DNA of 56,333 nucleotides, taken from the NCBI GenBank assembly GCA_020555605.1, contig JAJCJC010000018.1, positions 1-56,333 on the forward strand. Direction: 5' to 3'. This DNA is from a bacterium 210917-SL.2.15 (GTDB taxonomy: Bacteria > Bacillota > Clostridia > Oscillospirales > Oscillospiraceae). Below the pieces are notes generated by a model. It was not told the origin of the DNA. It worked only from the letters and a program-made list of their open reading frames with translations, and did not search any database. Positions 41,853 to 51,063 of the stretch are shown here, one piece after another. Made by a program: the position numbers and the translations under genes. Positions within the stretch are counted from its first letter, which is position 1; each line of letters begins with the position of its first letter.

Positions 41853-43363
41853 ATGTTGTTATCTACGCCCGCTACTCCAGCCACAGCCAGACCGAGCAAT
41901 CTATTGAGGGACAGCTCCATACCTGCTATGAGTATGCAAAAAACAACGGCTATCTTGTTGTTGGGGAGTATATCGACCGCGCTCAGAGTGGAACCACCGA
42001 CAGTCGTGCCGAGTTTCAGAGGATGATTGCCGACAGCGACAAACATACCTTTGAGGGCGTTCTTGTATATCAGCTTGACCGCTTTGCTCGCAACCGCTAC
42101 GACAGCGCCATCAACAAAGCAAAACTGAAAAAGAACGGTGTGCGAGTGATCTCCGCACGGGAAAATATCAGTGATGATGCCAGCGGCATTCTGGTGGAAG
42201 GTGTTCTGGAAAGTATGGCTGAATACTACTCGGCGGAGCTTTCCCAAAAGATTCGCCGGGGCATGGAGATTAATGCGCAAAAGTGTTTGGCCAATGGCAG
42301 CAATCCTGGTTTGGGCTATAAGGTGGATTCCGAACGTCGGTACTATGTAGATGAGGAAGAAGCAAAGATTGTCCGGGAGATTTTTGAACGGTATGCCAGT
42401 GGAGAAACAGTTGCAGACATTATCCGTGATTTGAACCGCAGAAAGCTCACGACTTCTCTTGGCAAACCCTTTAATAAAAACAGCGTCCACCGCATTTTGA
42501 ACAACCGGCGTTACATCGGGCATTACCTCTACAAAGGACAGGAAACGCCGGGCGGTATGCCTCGTATCATCGAAGATGAGCTGTTTGAGCGTGTCCACTA
42601 TATCCTTGATCGCAACAAAAAAGCACCTGCCCGAGCCAGAGGGCGGGAAGAGTATCTGCTCACCACAAAGCTGTTCTGTGGCTACTGCCGGGAGATGATG
42701 ACCGGTTACGGTGGTACAGGAAAATCCGGCAAGACCTATCACTACTACGCCTGCAATAATTTCAAACGGCGCAAATGCAAAAAGAAGGTCATCGGTAAAG
42801 AGAAAATTGAGGATCGTGTGGTGTTGGAGTGCCGCAAGTTGCTGACAGACAGCAACATTGAGCGGATTGCGGCCTCGGTATCCGAGGTCTGTGAATCCAA
42901 CCGGGACACAGCATCCATCAAACGCATCAAAGTTGCCATCCAGGAAGCGGATACCGCCATTGAAAATCTCTGGAAGGCACTGGAGCGGGGATAGGCGGCC
43001 GACATGATCACTGAGCGGATTGAAAAACGCCAGCACGAAAAAGAGGAACTGCAAGCACAGTTGGCTGTCGAGATGGCAAAACAGGTGACTTTGACAGCAC
43101 CCCAGGTTAGAGCCTATCTCTACTCGCTCAGGCAAGGAGACAAGAACGACGAGAACATCAAGCGTGGGATCATCAATATCTTTCTCCGGGCGATATATTT
43201 GTATGATGACCGGTTCACCTTGATTTTGAACGGCAGCGACACACCAATCACAATTGATAACATCCTGCTGGACGAGATCGAGGAGGGGCTTGAGGGGGAC
43301 CTGACCAACTGCGAAGGGTGTTCATCGTTGGTTGCGGACGCTCCACCATGTCGGAGCAAGTGA
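41849..43363 (+). pseudogene. large serine recombinase split by one amber codon
   Basis: The catalytic part starts YARYSSHSQTEQSIEGQL with the active Ser near residue 9, followed by YQLDRFARNRYDSAI, a recombinase domain, and a zinc ribbon (FCGYCREMM...YYACNNFKRRKCKK). At 42992-42994 a TAG interrupts the frame after ALERG; the same frame continues as AADMITERIEKRQHEKEELQ to 43363. A Gln codon is expected there, so a single CAG-to-TAG change explains it. Total length would be 504 residues, normal for the family. It is therefore probably inactive, unless TAG is read through or the coiled-coil tail is restarted at the ATG at 43004. Confidence 0.9.
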
Positions 43364-43388
43364 TATAACGCTTGCTCCGACTTATTTT
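43350..43388 (+). terminator. terminator of the recombinase gene
   Basis: Eleven-base perfect stem GTCGGAGCAAG / CTTGCTCCGAC overlapping the last codons, then TTATTTT. The following 300 bases up to the Mn catalase start show no gene. Confidence 0.8.
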
Positions 43389-43695
43389 ATTTATAAACCA
43401 GAGCGTACACATGCCGCTACGCCGGGTTATGATTTCGATTTAGAAACACGCCTATAAAGGTCATATCCTTTTTGGGAGTGCCGTCTAAAAACGGTCCCCC
43501 CTTCGATGATTCATCCTTTCTCAAATAGGAAATTACAGTTCAGCCTCATTTACAGGACTTACGTTGCTTTTCTTTTTTCTTTCTCCAGAACCCTTATAGT
43601 AGATTGCTCCGGTTAAACTCAGGCCGAGCATGTGGTGCATAATTTCCAGTCCTGAGGAAAACCTATCCATAACCAAATGAAAGGGTGTGATGTGT

Positions 43696-44361
43696 TTGTT
43701 CAAGCACGAAAAACTATTATTTCATCCTGTAGGGATAGAGCGTCCCAATCCACAGTATGCGGCTCTATTGCAAGAACAGCTTGGCGGCGGCAACGGGGAA
43801 TTGAAGGCGGCTATGCAGTATATGTCTCAAAGTTTCCGCATCAAAGATCCTAAAATCAAGGACTTATTTATGGATATCGCAGCCGAGGAGCTAAGCCACA
43901 TGGAGATGGTAGCTCAGACAATCAACCTGCTCAATGGGCACAACGTGGAAGCGGATAAGGTTCAGGCGGGCGAGATTGAAACCCACGTCCTGCTGGGGCT
44001 AAATCCCGGGTTAATCAATGCCTCAGGCTATTCCTGGACTGCAGATTATGTCACTGTCACCGGCGATCTCTGTGCAGACCTTCTCAGCAACATCGCTTCG
44101 GAGCAACGGGCCAAAGTCGTATATGAATATCTGTATCGTCAGATCGAAGACAAAAAAGTCAGGGAAACCATTGATTTTCTTCTGAACCGTGAAGAAGCTC
44201 ATAACCAGATGTTCCGGGACGCTTTTAATGAAGTTCAAGAAAGCGGCTCAAACCAGGACTTCGGTACGACCAAAGCGGCAAAAATGTATTTCTCTCTTTC
44301 GAATCCCGGCCCTAACGCCTTTGCCGGCAACGAAGTAACAGCACCCAAATTTGCAGAGTAA
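43696..44361 (+). CDS. manganese catalase / CotJC-like protein
   Basis: 221 residues. The di-manganese four-helix bundle is marked by GGGNGELKAAMQYMSQSFR, AAEELSHMEMVAQTI, and LLNREEAHNQMFRDAF, which supply the Glu and His ligands. Family members break down hydrogen peroxide and include the spore-coat protein CotJC. The TTG at 43696 gives the usual start FKHEKLLFHPV and sits about nine bases after AAAGGGTG; the ATG six bases earlier is too close. Confidence 0.93.
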   Translation: MFKHEKLLFHPVGIERPNPQYAALLQEQLGGGNGELKAAMQYMSQSFRIKDPKIKDLFMDIAAEELSHMEMVAQTINLLNGHNVEADKVQAGEIETHVLLGLNPGLINASGYSWTADYVTVTGDLCADLLSNIASEQRAKVVYEYLYRQIEDKKVRETIDFLLNREEAHNQMFRDAFNEVQESGSNQDFGTTKAAKMYFSLSNPGPNAFAGNEVTAPKFAE

Positions 44362-44484
44362 AGAAATTCCGGCAAACTTAAAATGTAAGGATATTTTTAT
44401 CAAAAACGGACACGGTACTATTCTCCATCTTTTTGCGGCACAGCACAAAAGCACCAAGGTTCAGAATGTAATCCCCCGTTGCCA

Positions 44485-44522
44485 GGAAGCCTGCTTTCGG
44501 CCCAAAGCAGGCTTCCTTTTTC
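44485..44522 (+). terminator. terminator after the Mn catalase gene
   Basis: AGGAAGCCTGCTTT / AAAGCAGGCTTCCT with a six-base loop, then TTTTTCC. The rest of the 44362-44684 gap shows nothing else. Confidence 0.9.
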
Positions 44523-44684
44523 CTTTCAGCCTGCAATTTTCCGAGAAAAAGCAAATAAAAGGCAAATATCGGATTTCATATCCGCCCGCACGCATTTTAT
44601 ATTAGTCTGCACACCAGGGAGGAGGAGAATGGAAAACATCCATCCTGGATTGATTTCTTGGTTATCTATGCGCCGTTTCGCTAT

Positions 44685-45242
44685 TCAGTAAAAATCGCCC
44701 AAAGTAACACCATATATGTTTTTCTCCAGCACACGCAGTTCCCTCGTTTTGAAATTGACAATTCCGACGCCGTAGCCTTCCTCCAAAATGGACGCCAAGG
44801 TGGAATCCAGGCAGTCCTGGCACAGGAAAGAAGCCGGCCTCTCCACGTCCCGCGTTTTATCCCCACGGAGCTGCAGCGAACCGTCCGCATACCCGCGATC
44901 CATTTCGACCATCATGGTGCCAGAAAACGTATCCTCCCCCGGGGCAAAAGTTTGCCAAAGCACATACCCCACCTTTTCTTCCAGCAATTCTCCCTCGCTA
45001 TCATAGCGGTTGATCTCCAACGGAGAGACTTCGAAGGTGCTTAAGCTGACAATTCCGACATTTTCCTGTCCCCAATATTTAGAGAGCGGCGTATCGTCCC
45101 TGTCCCCACAGAGATAACAGTCCTGAGACACTGTATTTGAAATGCAATGGAGGGATTCACTTTCATCCATATGGGACACAGCGCCGCATCCGGCACAAAA
45201 CAGCGCGAGAACCGCCATCAAAACAACAATTCGTTTCTCCAT
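44685..45242 (-). CDS. putative lipoprotein
   Basis: 185 residues. A signal peptide MEKRIVVLMAVLALFCAGC ends in a Cys with an imperfect lipobox (CAG before Cys). The mature part has two CxxC-like pairs (DCYLCGD, LCQDCLD) and a beta-rich body. No family recognised. GGAGG precedes the ATG at 45242. It directly follows the broken SLOG gene on the same strand. Confidence 0.65.
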   Translation of the reverse strand: MEKRIVVLMAVLALFCAGCGAVSHMDESESLHCISNTVSQDCYLCGDRDDTPLSKYWGQENVGIVSLSTFEVSPLEINRYDSEGELLEEKVGYVLWQTFAPGEDTFSGTMMVEMDRGYADGSLQLRGDKTRDVERPASFLCQDCLDSTLASILEEGYGVGIVNFKTRELRVLEKNIYGVTLGDFY

Positions 45243-45244
45243 TT

Positions 45245-45622
45245 CAGATTCCTCCGTCTGCGGTCCCCCTCTCACAGCCTATGGCTGCTGTTGCCGGGTC
45301 CAGCACCCAGATCTCCCGCCCCAGCTTTCGAGCATAGCGCACAGTGGCCGCTGTACCGCAGATCCGCCCGTGCTGTACACGGAAGGATACAGTGCAACCG
45401 GATCGAGGAACTTTGCCTGCGCAGCAGCAACACGCTCTGCGCAGCCCAAGTGTCTACCCCCTCCGCCATGCCGGAAAGGTAATCCGTCACACCGGCATTG
45501 GCATAACGGACAATTTGGTTGTAAAGTGCGCGTTTCAGCCACTTGCATCCCTCGTCTGTTTCTCCTCGGCGCCACGGGAGCTTTTCCGGTCGATGCCCGG
45601 TAAATGCACAGGTATTTCGCAT
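45245..45622 (-). pseudogene. SLOG (DUF1273/YpsA-like) gene with an internal deletion
   Basis: The 5' part is good: NTCAFTGHRPEKLPWRRGE, then DYLSGMAEGVDTWAAQSVL and LHCILPC. Directly after that the frame breaks, and another phase continues with the family's end, GTAATVRYARKLGREIWVLD, to a TGA at 45245. About 60 residues of the middle are missing. SLOG proteins of this type bind nucleotide-like ligands. The remnant is most likely non-functional. Confidence 0.8.
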
Positions 45623-45801
45623 AGGTCCACCGCCTTTTTTATCCCAAATCATTGCCGCTAAAGCGACATTTATAATTTATTGCTTCTCTACATCATAAAA
45701 ACTACATGATTTTTAGATCACTTTATCTCAGCTCAAAAAGTATATATCTTAAAAGCAGGCAAAAACAGAGGATATCAATGTAATTAAGTGTAAAAAATAA
45801 T

Positions 45802-45831
45802 GCTATCATAACTAACATAGTAGGTGATAGC
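45802..45831 (+). promoter_or_regulatory. inverted repeat covering the ribosome site of the XRE gene
   Basis: GCTATCA (45802-45808) pairs with TGATAGC (45825-45831), which overlaps the AGGTGATAGC ribosome site two bases before the ATG. It could be an operator or an RNA hairpin limiting translation. Confidence 0.4.
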
Positions 45832-45832
45832 A

Positions 45833-46150
45833 ATGAATTTTGACGTAGGTTCCCGCATTAAAGAATTACGAATCGCAAAAGGATTATCAACCAATAAAAT
45901 GAGCTTGGATTTAGGCCATGGAAAAAATTACATTCGCTCTATCACCTCTGGACGAACATTACCATCGTTGGCAGAACTGCCATACATTTGTGGGTACCTT
46001 GGCGTATCCGTCAGCGGTTTCTTTGATGAAACGTCTAAAAACTCTGTTCTCATTCAGGATATCATTAAACGGGCACAGCATTTGGAAGAAGCCGACTTGC
46101 TGGCCATTATCAGCATCATGGATCGAATGCACACAACAGCAAAAGACTGA
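45833..46150 (+). CDS. XRE-family regulator
   Basis: 105 residues: FDVGSRIKELRIAKGLSTNKMSLDLGHGKNYIRSITSGRTLPS is the HTH, followed by LPYICGYLGVSVSGFFDE and a helical tail. The ATG at 45833 follows AGGTG. The neighbour at 46232 is another XRE gene with a different HTH. Confidence 0.82.
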   Translation: MNFDVGSRIKELRIAKGLSTNKMSLDLGHGKNYIRSITSGRTLPSLAELPYICGYLGVSVSGFFDETSKNSVLIQDIIKRAQHLEEADLLAIISIMDRMHTTAKD

Positions 46151-46231
46151 TTCTTCATTTGACTGCAACATAAAGGAACCCTACTTGATTCCTCAACAAA
46201 CAAATAGAATACCTTTATAGGGCGTGATACT

Positions 46232-46552
46232 CTGAACACCAAAAATGATACAGATACAGAACCCATTTACGATTTTGGAATAAGATTACGCCAATTGCGA
46301 GAGGATGCCGGATTCAAGCAAGCTGGATTAGCTCAAAAATTAGGCGTAAGCAAAGAAACGGTATATCGTTACGAGTCCAATGTCCAAACACCGTCATTGG
46401 AGCGTGCAAAACGCATGGCCGTTACTTTGCATACATCTTTGGATTATCTGGTCGGATTAGACAATACATATACTTTGAAACTGCCCCCTATGACGCAGGA
46501 ACAAAAAGACGTCTTACGTGAATTTCTCCAAGTATTTTTGAACAAGAACTAA
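46232..46552 (+). CDS. XRE-family regulator with unclear start
   Basis: The HTH reads FGIRLRQLREDAGFKQAGLAQKLGVSKETVYRYES, then LERAKRMAVTLHTSLDYLVGLDN and a short tail. The frame is open upstream of the domain, but no ATG, GTG or TTG precedes it; the only in-frame candidates are a CTG at 46232 (about nine bases after AGGG) and an ATT at 46265. Either a rare start is used or the 5' end has decayed. A TTG at 46295 would cut off helix 1. Confidence 0.6.
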   Translation: MNTKNDTDTEPIYDFGIRLRQLREDAGFKQAGLAQKLGVSKETVYRYESNVQTPSLERAKRMAVTLHTSLDYLVGLDNTYTLKLPPMTQEQKDVLREFLQVFLNKN

Positions 46553-46875
46553 GATCATACTGTCCCATCGCCTTTATTTCTCTCCGCTCCCTCTACCACA
46601 GAGGAGCGGAGCATTTACGTTTATATGACGTTCTCCTGCATTTCTCCGTCTGCCGCGCCCATTCTTTTTCCAAAACACAAAAGATCCTTGCATATCGCGT
46701 AGCCACATAGTATAGTGTTTTCATTATGATCGATTCCGTGCCAAGCGAACCCATTCCCGGCGCCGGAGCGCCCGGGCTGAACGATCCGAAGATACGGGAC
46801 GAGGACTCGACATATATTCTTTTGGTATGAAAATAAGGTGTGACAAATTTTCAAAAAACGATCTGGAGAAATTTT

Positions 46876-47451
46876 ATGATGAAGAAGAAGTTTCTTGCAA
46901 CGCTTTTGGCCGGCTGCCTGGCACTGATGCTGGCCGCCTGCGGCGGTACCCCTGCAGAAGGCAGCAATGCATCCCAAAACGAACAGCCGGTGCAGCTTGA
47001 AGAATTCACTGCCCCCAGCGGAACATTTGCCGTTTCGCTTCCGGAAATCGATGGCGGCTGGACCGTGTCGGATGGCGGGAATGAGTATCATCTGGTTCTG
47101 GACAACAGCGACCAGAGCTTCAGCGTAATGATTCAGGCCCTGCCCATGGAGCAGGCTGCGGCTACGTTCTCAAGCTTGGATGAAATCATTGCTTTCTATC
47201 AGCAAAGCACACTCAGTGAATATGGTGAGCCTACGTCTTCCGAGGTTGTCATCGGCGATCCCGCCATCGAAGGTGTGGTATCCGATTTTTACGAAGTCAC
47301 CCAGAATAACATGACCGCCGATCTTCTGATTTCCTATTTCCAGACTGAGAACGCTTACTACGTCTGCATTCTCACCGGCACCAAAGCTGCATACGATGCC
47401 AATGTGGACGCAGTAAAGAACGCACTGACCTCTTTCACAGAAAAGGCATAA
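46876..47451 (+). CDS. putative lipoprotein
   Basis: 191 residues. Signal peptide MMKKKFLATLLAGCLALMLAAC with the lipobox LAAC, then a Gly/Ser/Asn linker and a domain with TFAVSLPEIDGGWTV and NVDAVKNALTSF, the plan of small PsbP- or DUF-type surface lipoproteins. GGAGA precedes the ATG. Substrate unknown. The gap before it (46553-46875) holds only a GCTCC/GGAGC hairpin near 46580-46610 and no clear promoter. Confidence 0.78.
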   Translation: MMKKKFLATLLAGCLALMLAACGGTPAEGSNASQNEQPVQLEEFTAPSGTFAVSLPEIDGGWTVSDGGNEYHLVLDNSDQSFSVMIQALPMEQAAATFSSLDEIIAFYQQSTLSEYGEPTSSEVVIGDPAIEGVVSDFYEVTQNNMTADLLISYFQTENAYYVCILTGTKAAYDANVDAVKNALTSFTEKA

Positions 47452-47669
47452 GAGCGCAAAGTACCGACCTTTTTTATTCTGGATAAAAAGCGCAGTTTTC
47501 TGCGCTCTCCACACCTTATTTCAGAACATATGAACCCCTGTTTTTTCACGGCCGCCTTGATTTGCATCAGGGCGGCCATTTTTTTACACCCCGCAGCCTG
47601 CTCAGGAATAAACTGGTATATCCCCAATGAAAGGAGGCTTGGCAGAACAACGCTTCTGCCAGATCAGAT

Positions 47670-48659
47670 ATGCTGAACTTTTCAGATGAGCCAGCCGCAC
47701 AGCGCTCCGGCGATACGGTTGATGCCAACACCCCCGTGATCCCGCTGCCCAATCCGGGCGAAGGCGGGCCGGTTGCTCCCGGCGATGATGCCGGTACCCC
47801 TGTCATTCCCTTGCCCAACCCGGGCGAGGGCGGCCCGGTCTACCCCGGCGGCAGTGCCGACATTCCTACCATTCCGCTTCCGAATCCCGGCGAAGGCGGG
47901 CCGGTTGCTCCCGGCAACGGCGGTATCCCGGTGATTCCCCTGCCCAACCCCGGCGAGGGCGGCCCGGTTTACCCCGGAAACAACTCCGGCGGCCAGGGCA
48001 CGATCGTTATCCCCAACCGCCCCTCCACCACCAGATTACGTTTTCTCAACGCTACATACGGTTATCCGGCCTTCCAGATCCTGGTGGGCAATGCCGTCGC
48101 CGTAAACTTCCTGGGGCGGGCCTCCATCTCCCCCTACCGCTATTATTACGGCGGTTACCGCACAGTGACGGTGCGCGGAACGGACGGATACATTTATATC
48201 CAAAAGACCATGCCCTTTGATGCCCGGAGCACCTCCACCATTGCAGTTATTCACCGCGCCGGCGGTCTGGATCTGCTGCAGATCTCCGACCGCTGCTGCC
48301 CACCCACCGGATATTACTCCAACTTCCGCGTCAGCAACCTCGCCTACAACAGCGCCCCCATCGATGTGCTGCTGGCGGACGGCCGAGTGGTTTATGCCGA
48401 TGTGCGTTTCAAAGAGACAACCAGTTACAAACGCATCCGCCCGGGCACCTATGAATTCCTGTTTGCAGAAACCAACCTGACCCCCAGCCCGGCATACGCC
48501 GACATTGAGACTCTGGATTCCGCTTTCCTGGGCGCATATCCCATTCCCAATATGGTGGCCTCTGCTTATATCGTCGTATCCAGCCGCGCCAATTACACCG
48601 TTTTTCTGCTCAACAGCGGCAGCGACGCCATTCAAACTATGGTGGTAGAAGATCAGTAA
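47670..48659 (+). CDS. DUF4397 protein with proline-rich repeats
   Basis: 329 residues. Residues 23-101 hold four units of the type VIPLPNPGEGGPVAPG. The rest is a DUF4397-like beta domain: TRLRFLNATYGYPAFQILVG, TVTVRGTDGYIYIQKTMPF, GGLDLLQISDRCC, APIDVLLADGRVVYADVRFKE. No signal peptide is present although the composition suggests a surface or spore-coat role. The AAAGGAGG at 47630 is 32 bases from the ATG and better placed for a 17-codon frame starting at the TTG at 47639 in another phase, so the true start is uncertain. Confidence 0.75.
   Translation: MLNFSDEPAAQRSGDTVDANTPVIPLPNPGEGGPVAPGDDAGTPVIPLPNPGEGGPVYPGGSADIPTIPLPNPGEGGPVAPGNGGIPVIPLPNPGEGGPVYPGNNSGGQGTIVIPNRPSTTRLRFLNATYGYPAFQILVGNAVAVNFLGRASISPYRYYYGGYRTVTVRGTDGYIYIQKTMPFDARSTSTIAVIHRAGGLDLLQISDRCCPPTGYYSNFRVSNLAYNSAPIDVLLADGRVVYADVRFKETTSYKRIRPGTYEFLFAETNLTPSPAYADIETLDSAFLGAYPIPNMVASAYIVVSSRANYTVFLLNSGSDAIQTMVVEDQ
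47736..47973 (+). repeat. tandem repeat, four copies of about 60 bp
   Basis: Encodes alternating PVAPG and PVYPG ends of a Pro/Gly-rich unit at the N-terminus of the DUF4397 protein. Confidence 0.85.
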
Positions 48660-48691
48660 CAGTCATGTGCCATGCTTCCGGTAAAGAGGCA

Positions 48692-48722
48692 AAAAAGCCG
48701 CGGCAACTGCCGCGGCTTTTTG
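48692..48722. terminator. bidirectional terminator
   Basis: AAAAAGCCGCGGCA / TGCCGCGGCTTTTT around a short loop, between the converging DUF4397 and SGNH genes. Confidence 0.9.
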
Positions 48723-48747
48723 ATCCGGTCGCCCTCGGGCAACCGCT

Positions 48748-49398
48748 TTATTCCACCATATCCCGAATCTTTGCCGCCAGCGCATCCGCCAAGGCTTTAT
48801 GTCCCTGTGCAGACAGATGCAGGCAATCCACTTCGCCCGGCTGCGCCGCCTCAGCGGCATCAAAAAACGCACAGTCAAACTGCTCGGCCACCAGGCGGTA
48901 CCAGTGGGCCAGCTCCCGGGACTGCTGCAGCGCGTCCTCCGCATCAAAAAAAGGCGCAAAACGGCTTTGGGCGATCCCTTCGCCGATCGGAACCGGCGCA
49001 ACCACCAGAATTTGGGTCTGCGGGCTGTTCAAATAAACCTGCAGGTGTCCCCGCACGCGCAGCAGCATATTTTGCAGACTGCCTGCCACATCCGGCGCCG
49101 GCAAATGAAATTTCCGCTTCAGATCATTGCCGCCCAGCATAATCACCAGTACGTCTACCGGCATCTGCGATTCCAGCATCGGGAGCACATAATCCATGCC
49201 GCACTTCGTCCCCCACTCCCATGGATCCGGGCAGGCAATGGTGCGGCCGTTCTGCCCTTCCTCAATTACACAATAGCCTTCGCCCAGCAACTGCTGCAAA
49301 CGCCCGGTCCAGCGGGTGTCCTCATCGAACCGCTTTCCGCTGGCAGGGTCATAGCCCCAAGTGTTGGAGTCTCCGAAACATACAATTCTTTTTTTCAC
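48748..49398 (-). CDS. SGNH/GDSL-family hydrolase
   Basis: 216 residues with the four SGNH blocks: IVCFGDSNTWG (Ser), EEGQNGRT (Gly/Asn region), IMLGGNDLKRKF (Asn), and EVDCLHLSAQGHKALA (Asp-x-x-His). Related enzymes are arylesterases or carbohydrate esterases. No signal peptide, so it acts in the cytosol. Substrate unknown. Confidence 0.92.
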   Translation of the reverse strand: MKKRIVCFGDSNTWGYDPASGKRFDEDTRWTGRLQQLLGEGYCVIEEGQNGRTIACPDPWEWGTKCGMDYVLPMLESQMPVDVLVIMLGGNDLKRKFHLPAPDVAGSLQNMLLRVRGHLQVYLNSPQTQILVVAPVPIGEGIAQSRFAPFFDAEDALQQSRELAHWYRLVAEQFDCAFFDAAEAAQPGEVDCLHLSAQGHKALADALAAKIRDMVE

Positions 49399-49447
49399 AG
49401 GATCGTCTCCCTCCCGTTTCGATTTTTACAGCGCAGGCCGGTATGCA

Positions 49448-50278
49448 TTACCGTGCGCCCAGCTGCCAGAATGCCACCGCGCTGGCCGCCGCCACATTCA
49501 GCGAATCCACGCCGTGGGCCATGGGGATCCGCACCGTATAATCGCATTGAGCAACGGTTTCCCGGGCCAGGCCATCCCCTTCCGTGCCCAGCACAATGGC
49601 CAGCTTTTCCGCCCGGCGGAGCACCACGTCGTCAATCGAAACCGAATGTTCATTCAGCGCCATGGCGGCGGTTTGAAAACCCAGCGCATGCAGCTGCGCA
49701 AGCCCGGCACCGGGCCAATCGGATGCAGCGGCTCCAATGCGGGTCCACGGGATCTGAAATACCGTGCCCATGCTCACCCGCGCCGCGCGGCGGCATAGCG
49801 GATCGCAGCAGGTAGGCGTCAGCAAGACCGCATCCATGTGCAGCGCCGCTGCCGAACGGAAGATCGCGCCCACGTTGGTGGTATCCACAATACCTTCCAG
49901 CACCGCGACCCTCCGCGCTCCCACGCACAGCTCCTCCACCGAGGGCTGGACGGGGCGTCGCATGGCACAAAGGATCCCTCGGGTCAGTTCATAGCCCGTC
50001 AGTTCCGCCAACACCGCCCGATCAGCGGTGTAAACAGGAACCGCGCCGCAACGCTCCAGCAGTGCCCTTCCCTGCCCGTCCAGATGCCGGCGCTCCATCA
50101 GCAGGGCCAGCGGCTGACAGCCAGCGTCCAGCGCCCGAGTGATCACCTTCGGGCTTTCCGCAATAAAAACGCCCTTTTCCGGCTCCAACCGACTGCGTAG
50201 CTGCGCCTCGGTCAGACGGGCAAACACATCCAACTCCGGCATGGAAAGATCGGCGATTTCAACAACAGTGTGCTTCAC
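49448..50278 (-). CDS. TrmH/SpoU-family RNA 2'-O-methyltransferase
   Basis: 276 residues. An N-terminal L30e-like substrate domain (FIAESPKVITRALDAG) precedes the knotted SPOUT domain with VLEGIVDTTNVGAIFRSAAALHMDAVLL, IVLGTEGDGL and IPMAHGVDSLNVAAASAVAFW. The GTG start overlaps the mini-RNase III stop (GTGA), so the genes are coupled. The target base is not predictable from sequence. Confidence 0.93.
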   Translation of the reverse strand: MKHTVVEIADLSMPELDVFARLTEAQLRSRLEPEKGVFIAESPKVITRALDAGCQPLALLMERRHLDGQGRALLERCGAVPVYTADRAVLAELTGYELTRGILCAMRRPVQPSVEELCVGARRVAVLEGIVDTTNVGAIFRSAAALHMDAVLLTPTCCDPLCRRAARVSMGTVFQIPWTRIGAAASDWPGAGLAQLHALGFQTAAMALNEHSVSIDDVVLRRAEKLAIVLGTEGDGLARETVAQCDYTVRIPMAHGVDSLNVAAASAVAFWQLGAR

Positions 50279-50700
50279 GTCGCATCCTCCGCGGTCTCTT
50301 CTTCCTTCATCATATCGTTGAACAGTTCGTTGATCCGCTCACGCCGGCCCAATAAGTACAGATAGCCCAGTAAGGCCTCCAGCGCCGTCGCTTCCTGATA
50401 TTCGCCGCGGCTGGCATTCTGCGGCACGCTGTGCACATGGGCGTTGCGGCCGCGCCGGAATACGGCGCGCTCTTCCCCCGTCAACTGAGGAAGAATCCGC
50501 TCGGCCCGCCGCGCCTGTTCCGGCGCGCACACCAGCGCCACCGTGGCCCGGTGCATTCCTTTTCCGGTAGCTTTCCCGTGCGCGCAAAGCCAAGCGCGCA
50601 CCAAAACTTCATACACAGCATCCCCCAAATGAGCCAACCCAATGCTGCTGATCGCCCGGATTTCCCCGGGTTCCATGGACAATTCAAAATAATTTTTCAT
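50275..50700 (-). CDS. mrnC: mini-ribonuclease III
   Basis: 141 residues: an RNase III catalytic domain without a dsRNA-binding domain. GLAHLGDAVYEVLVRAWL carries the signature, and YQEATALEALLGYLYLLGR the second metal-binding Glu/Asp block. It matures 23S rRNA in Firmicutes. The ATG at 50700 is preferred to the upstream in-frame start. Overlaps the TrmH-type gene. Confidence 0.94.
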   Translation of the reverse strand: MKNYFELSMEPGEIRAISSIGLAHLGDAVYEVLVRAWLCAHGKATGKGMHRATVALVCAPEQARRAERILPQLTGEERAVFRRGRNAHVHSVPQNASRGEYQEATALEALLGYLYLLGRRERINELFNDMMKEEETAEDAT

Positions 50701-50726
50701 CACGCAAAAAATCTCCCAAAAAATCC

Positions 50727-50755
50727 TTGACAGGCCCAAATCTTCGTGCTATAAT
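50727..50755 (+). promoter_or_regulatory. consensus promoter of the tRNA-Ala region
   Basis: Perfect TTGACA, 17-bp spacer, perfect TATAAT. It faces tRNA-Ala and lies within the mrnC upstream region. Confidence 0.85.
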
Positions 50756-50843
50756 AACGTCGTTGTTCAGGTTGGGCAACAATTGAAGAAGATGTTCAAC
50801 TATGTTAGTATAGCAGATTTTTCTAAAAAGTCAACTGTTATTT

Positions 50844-50865
50844 GGGGGTATAGCTCAGCTGGGAG
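50844..50865 (+). pseudogene. truncated tRNA-Ala, 5' end only
   Basis: The first 22 bases (GGGGGTATAGCTCAGCTGGG plus AG) equal the 5' end of the full tRNA-Ala at 50934. After that the sequence diverges (CCCAGTTGAAGC...) and cannot complete a cloverleaf. Both copies lie behind the same promoter. Confidence 0.8.
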
Positions 50866-50933
50866 CCCAGTTGAAGCGGTTACACACCCCTCATGTTGGG
50901 AACAAAAAATTTAATAATCACTCTCTTCTATCT

Positions 50934-51009
<76 letters not shown>

Positions 51010-51029
51010 TCTCTTAAGAGAGTGAAACG

Positions 51030-51061
51030 AAAACCTCATTTCTTCGGGAATGAGGTTTTTG
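51030..51061. terminator. terminator between tRNA-Ala and the recombinase
   Basis: AAAACCTCATT / AATGAGGTTTT with an eight-base loop, usable in both directions. Confidence 0.85.
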
Positions 51062-51063
51062 CT

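Larger units (their letters stand above)
38841..43500. mobile_element. remnant of a mobilisable/integrative element
   Basis: RepA_N, cysteine-rich VLP, two XRE genes and a serine recombinase at the right edge are the kit of a clostridial integrative element. No relaxase or conjugation genes are seen. The left border may reach tmRNA at 26878, which would make the defence operon its cargo. No flanking direct repeat was found, so both borders are uncertain. Confidence 0.5.

Noticed and set aside
43389..43690. Attachment site right of the broken recombinase
   Set aside because: No repeat shared with the 26900-27070 border could be found by eye.
46621..47091. Minus-strand open frame overlapping the 46876 lipoprotein
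   Set aside because: It overlaps a gene with signal peptide, lipobox and ribosome site, and shows no domain.
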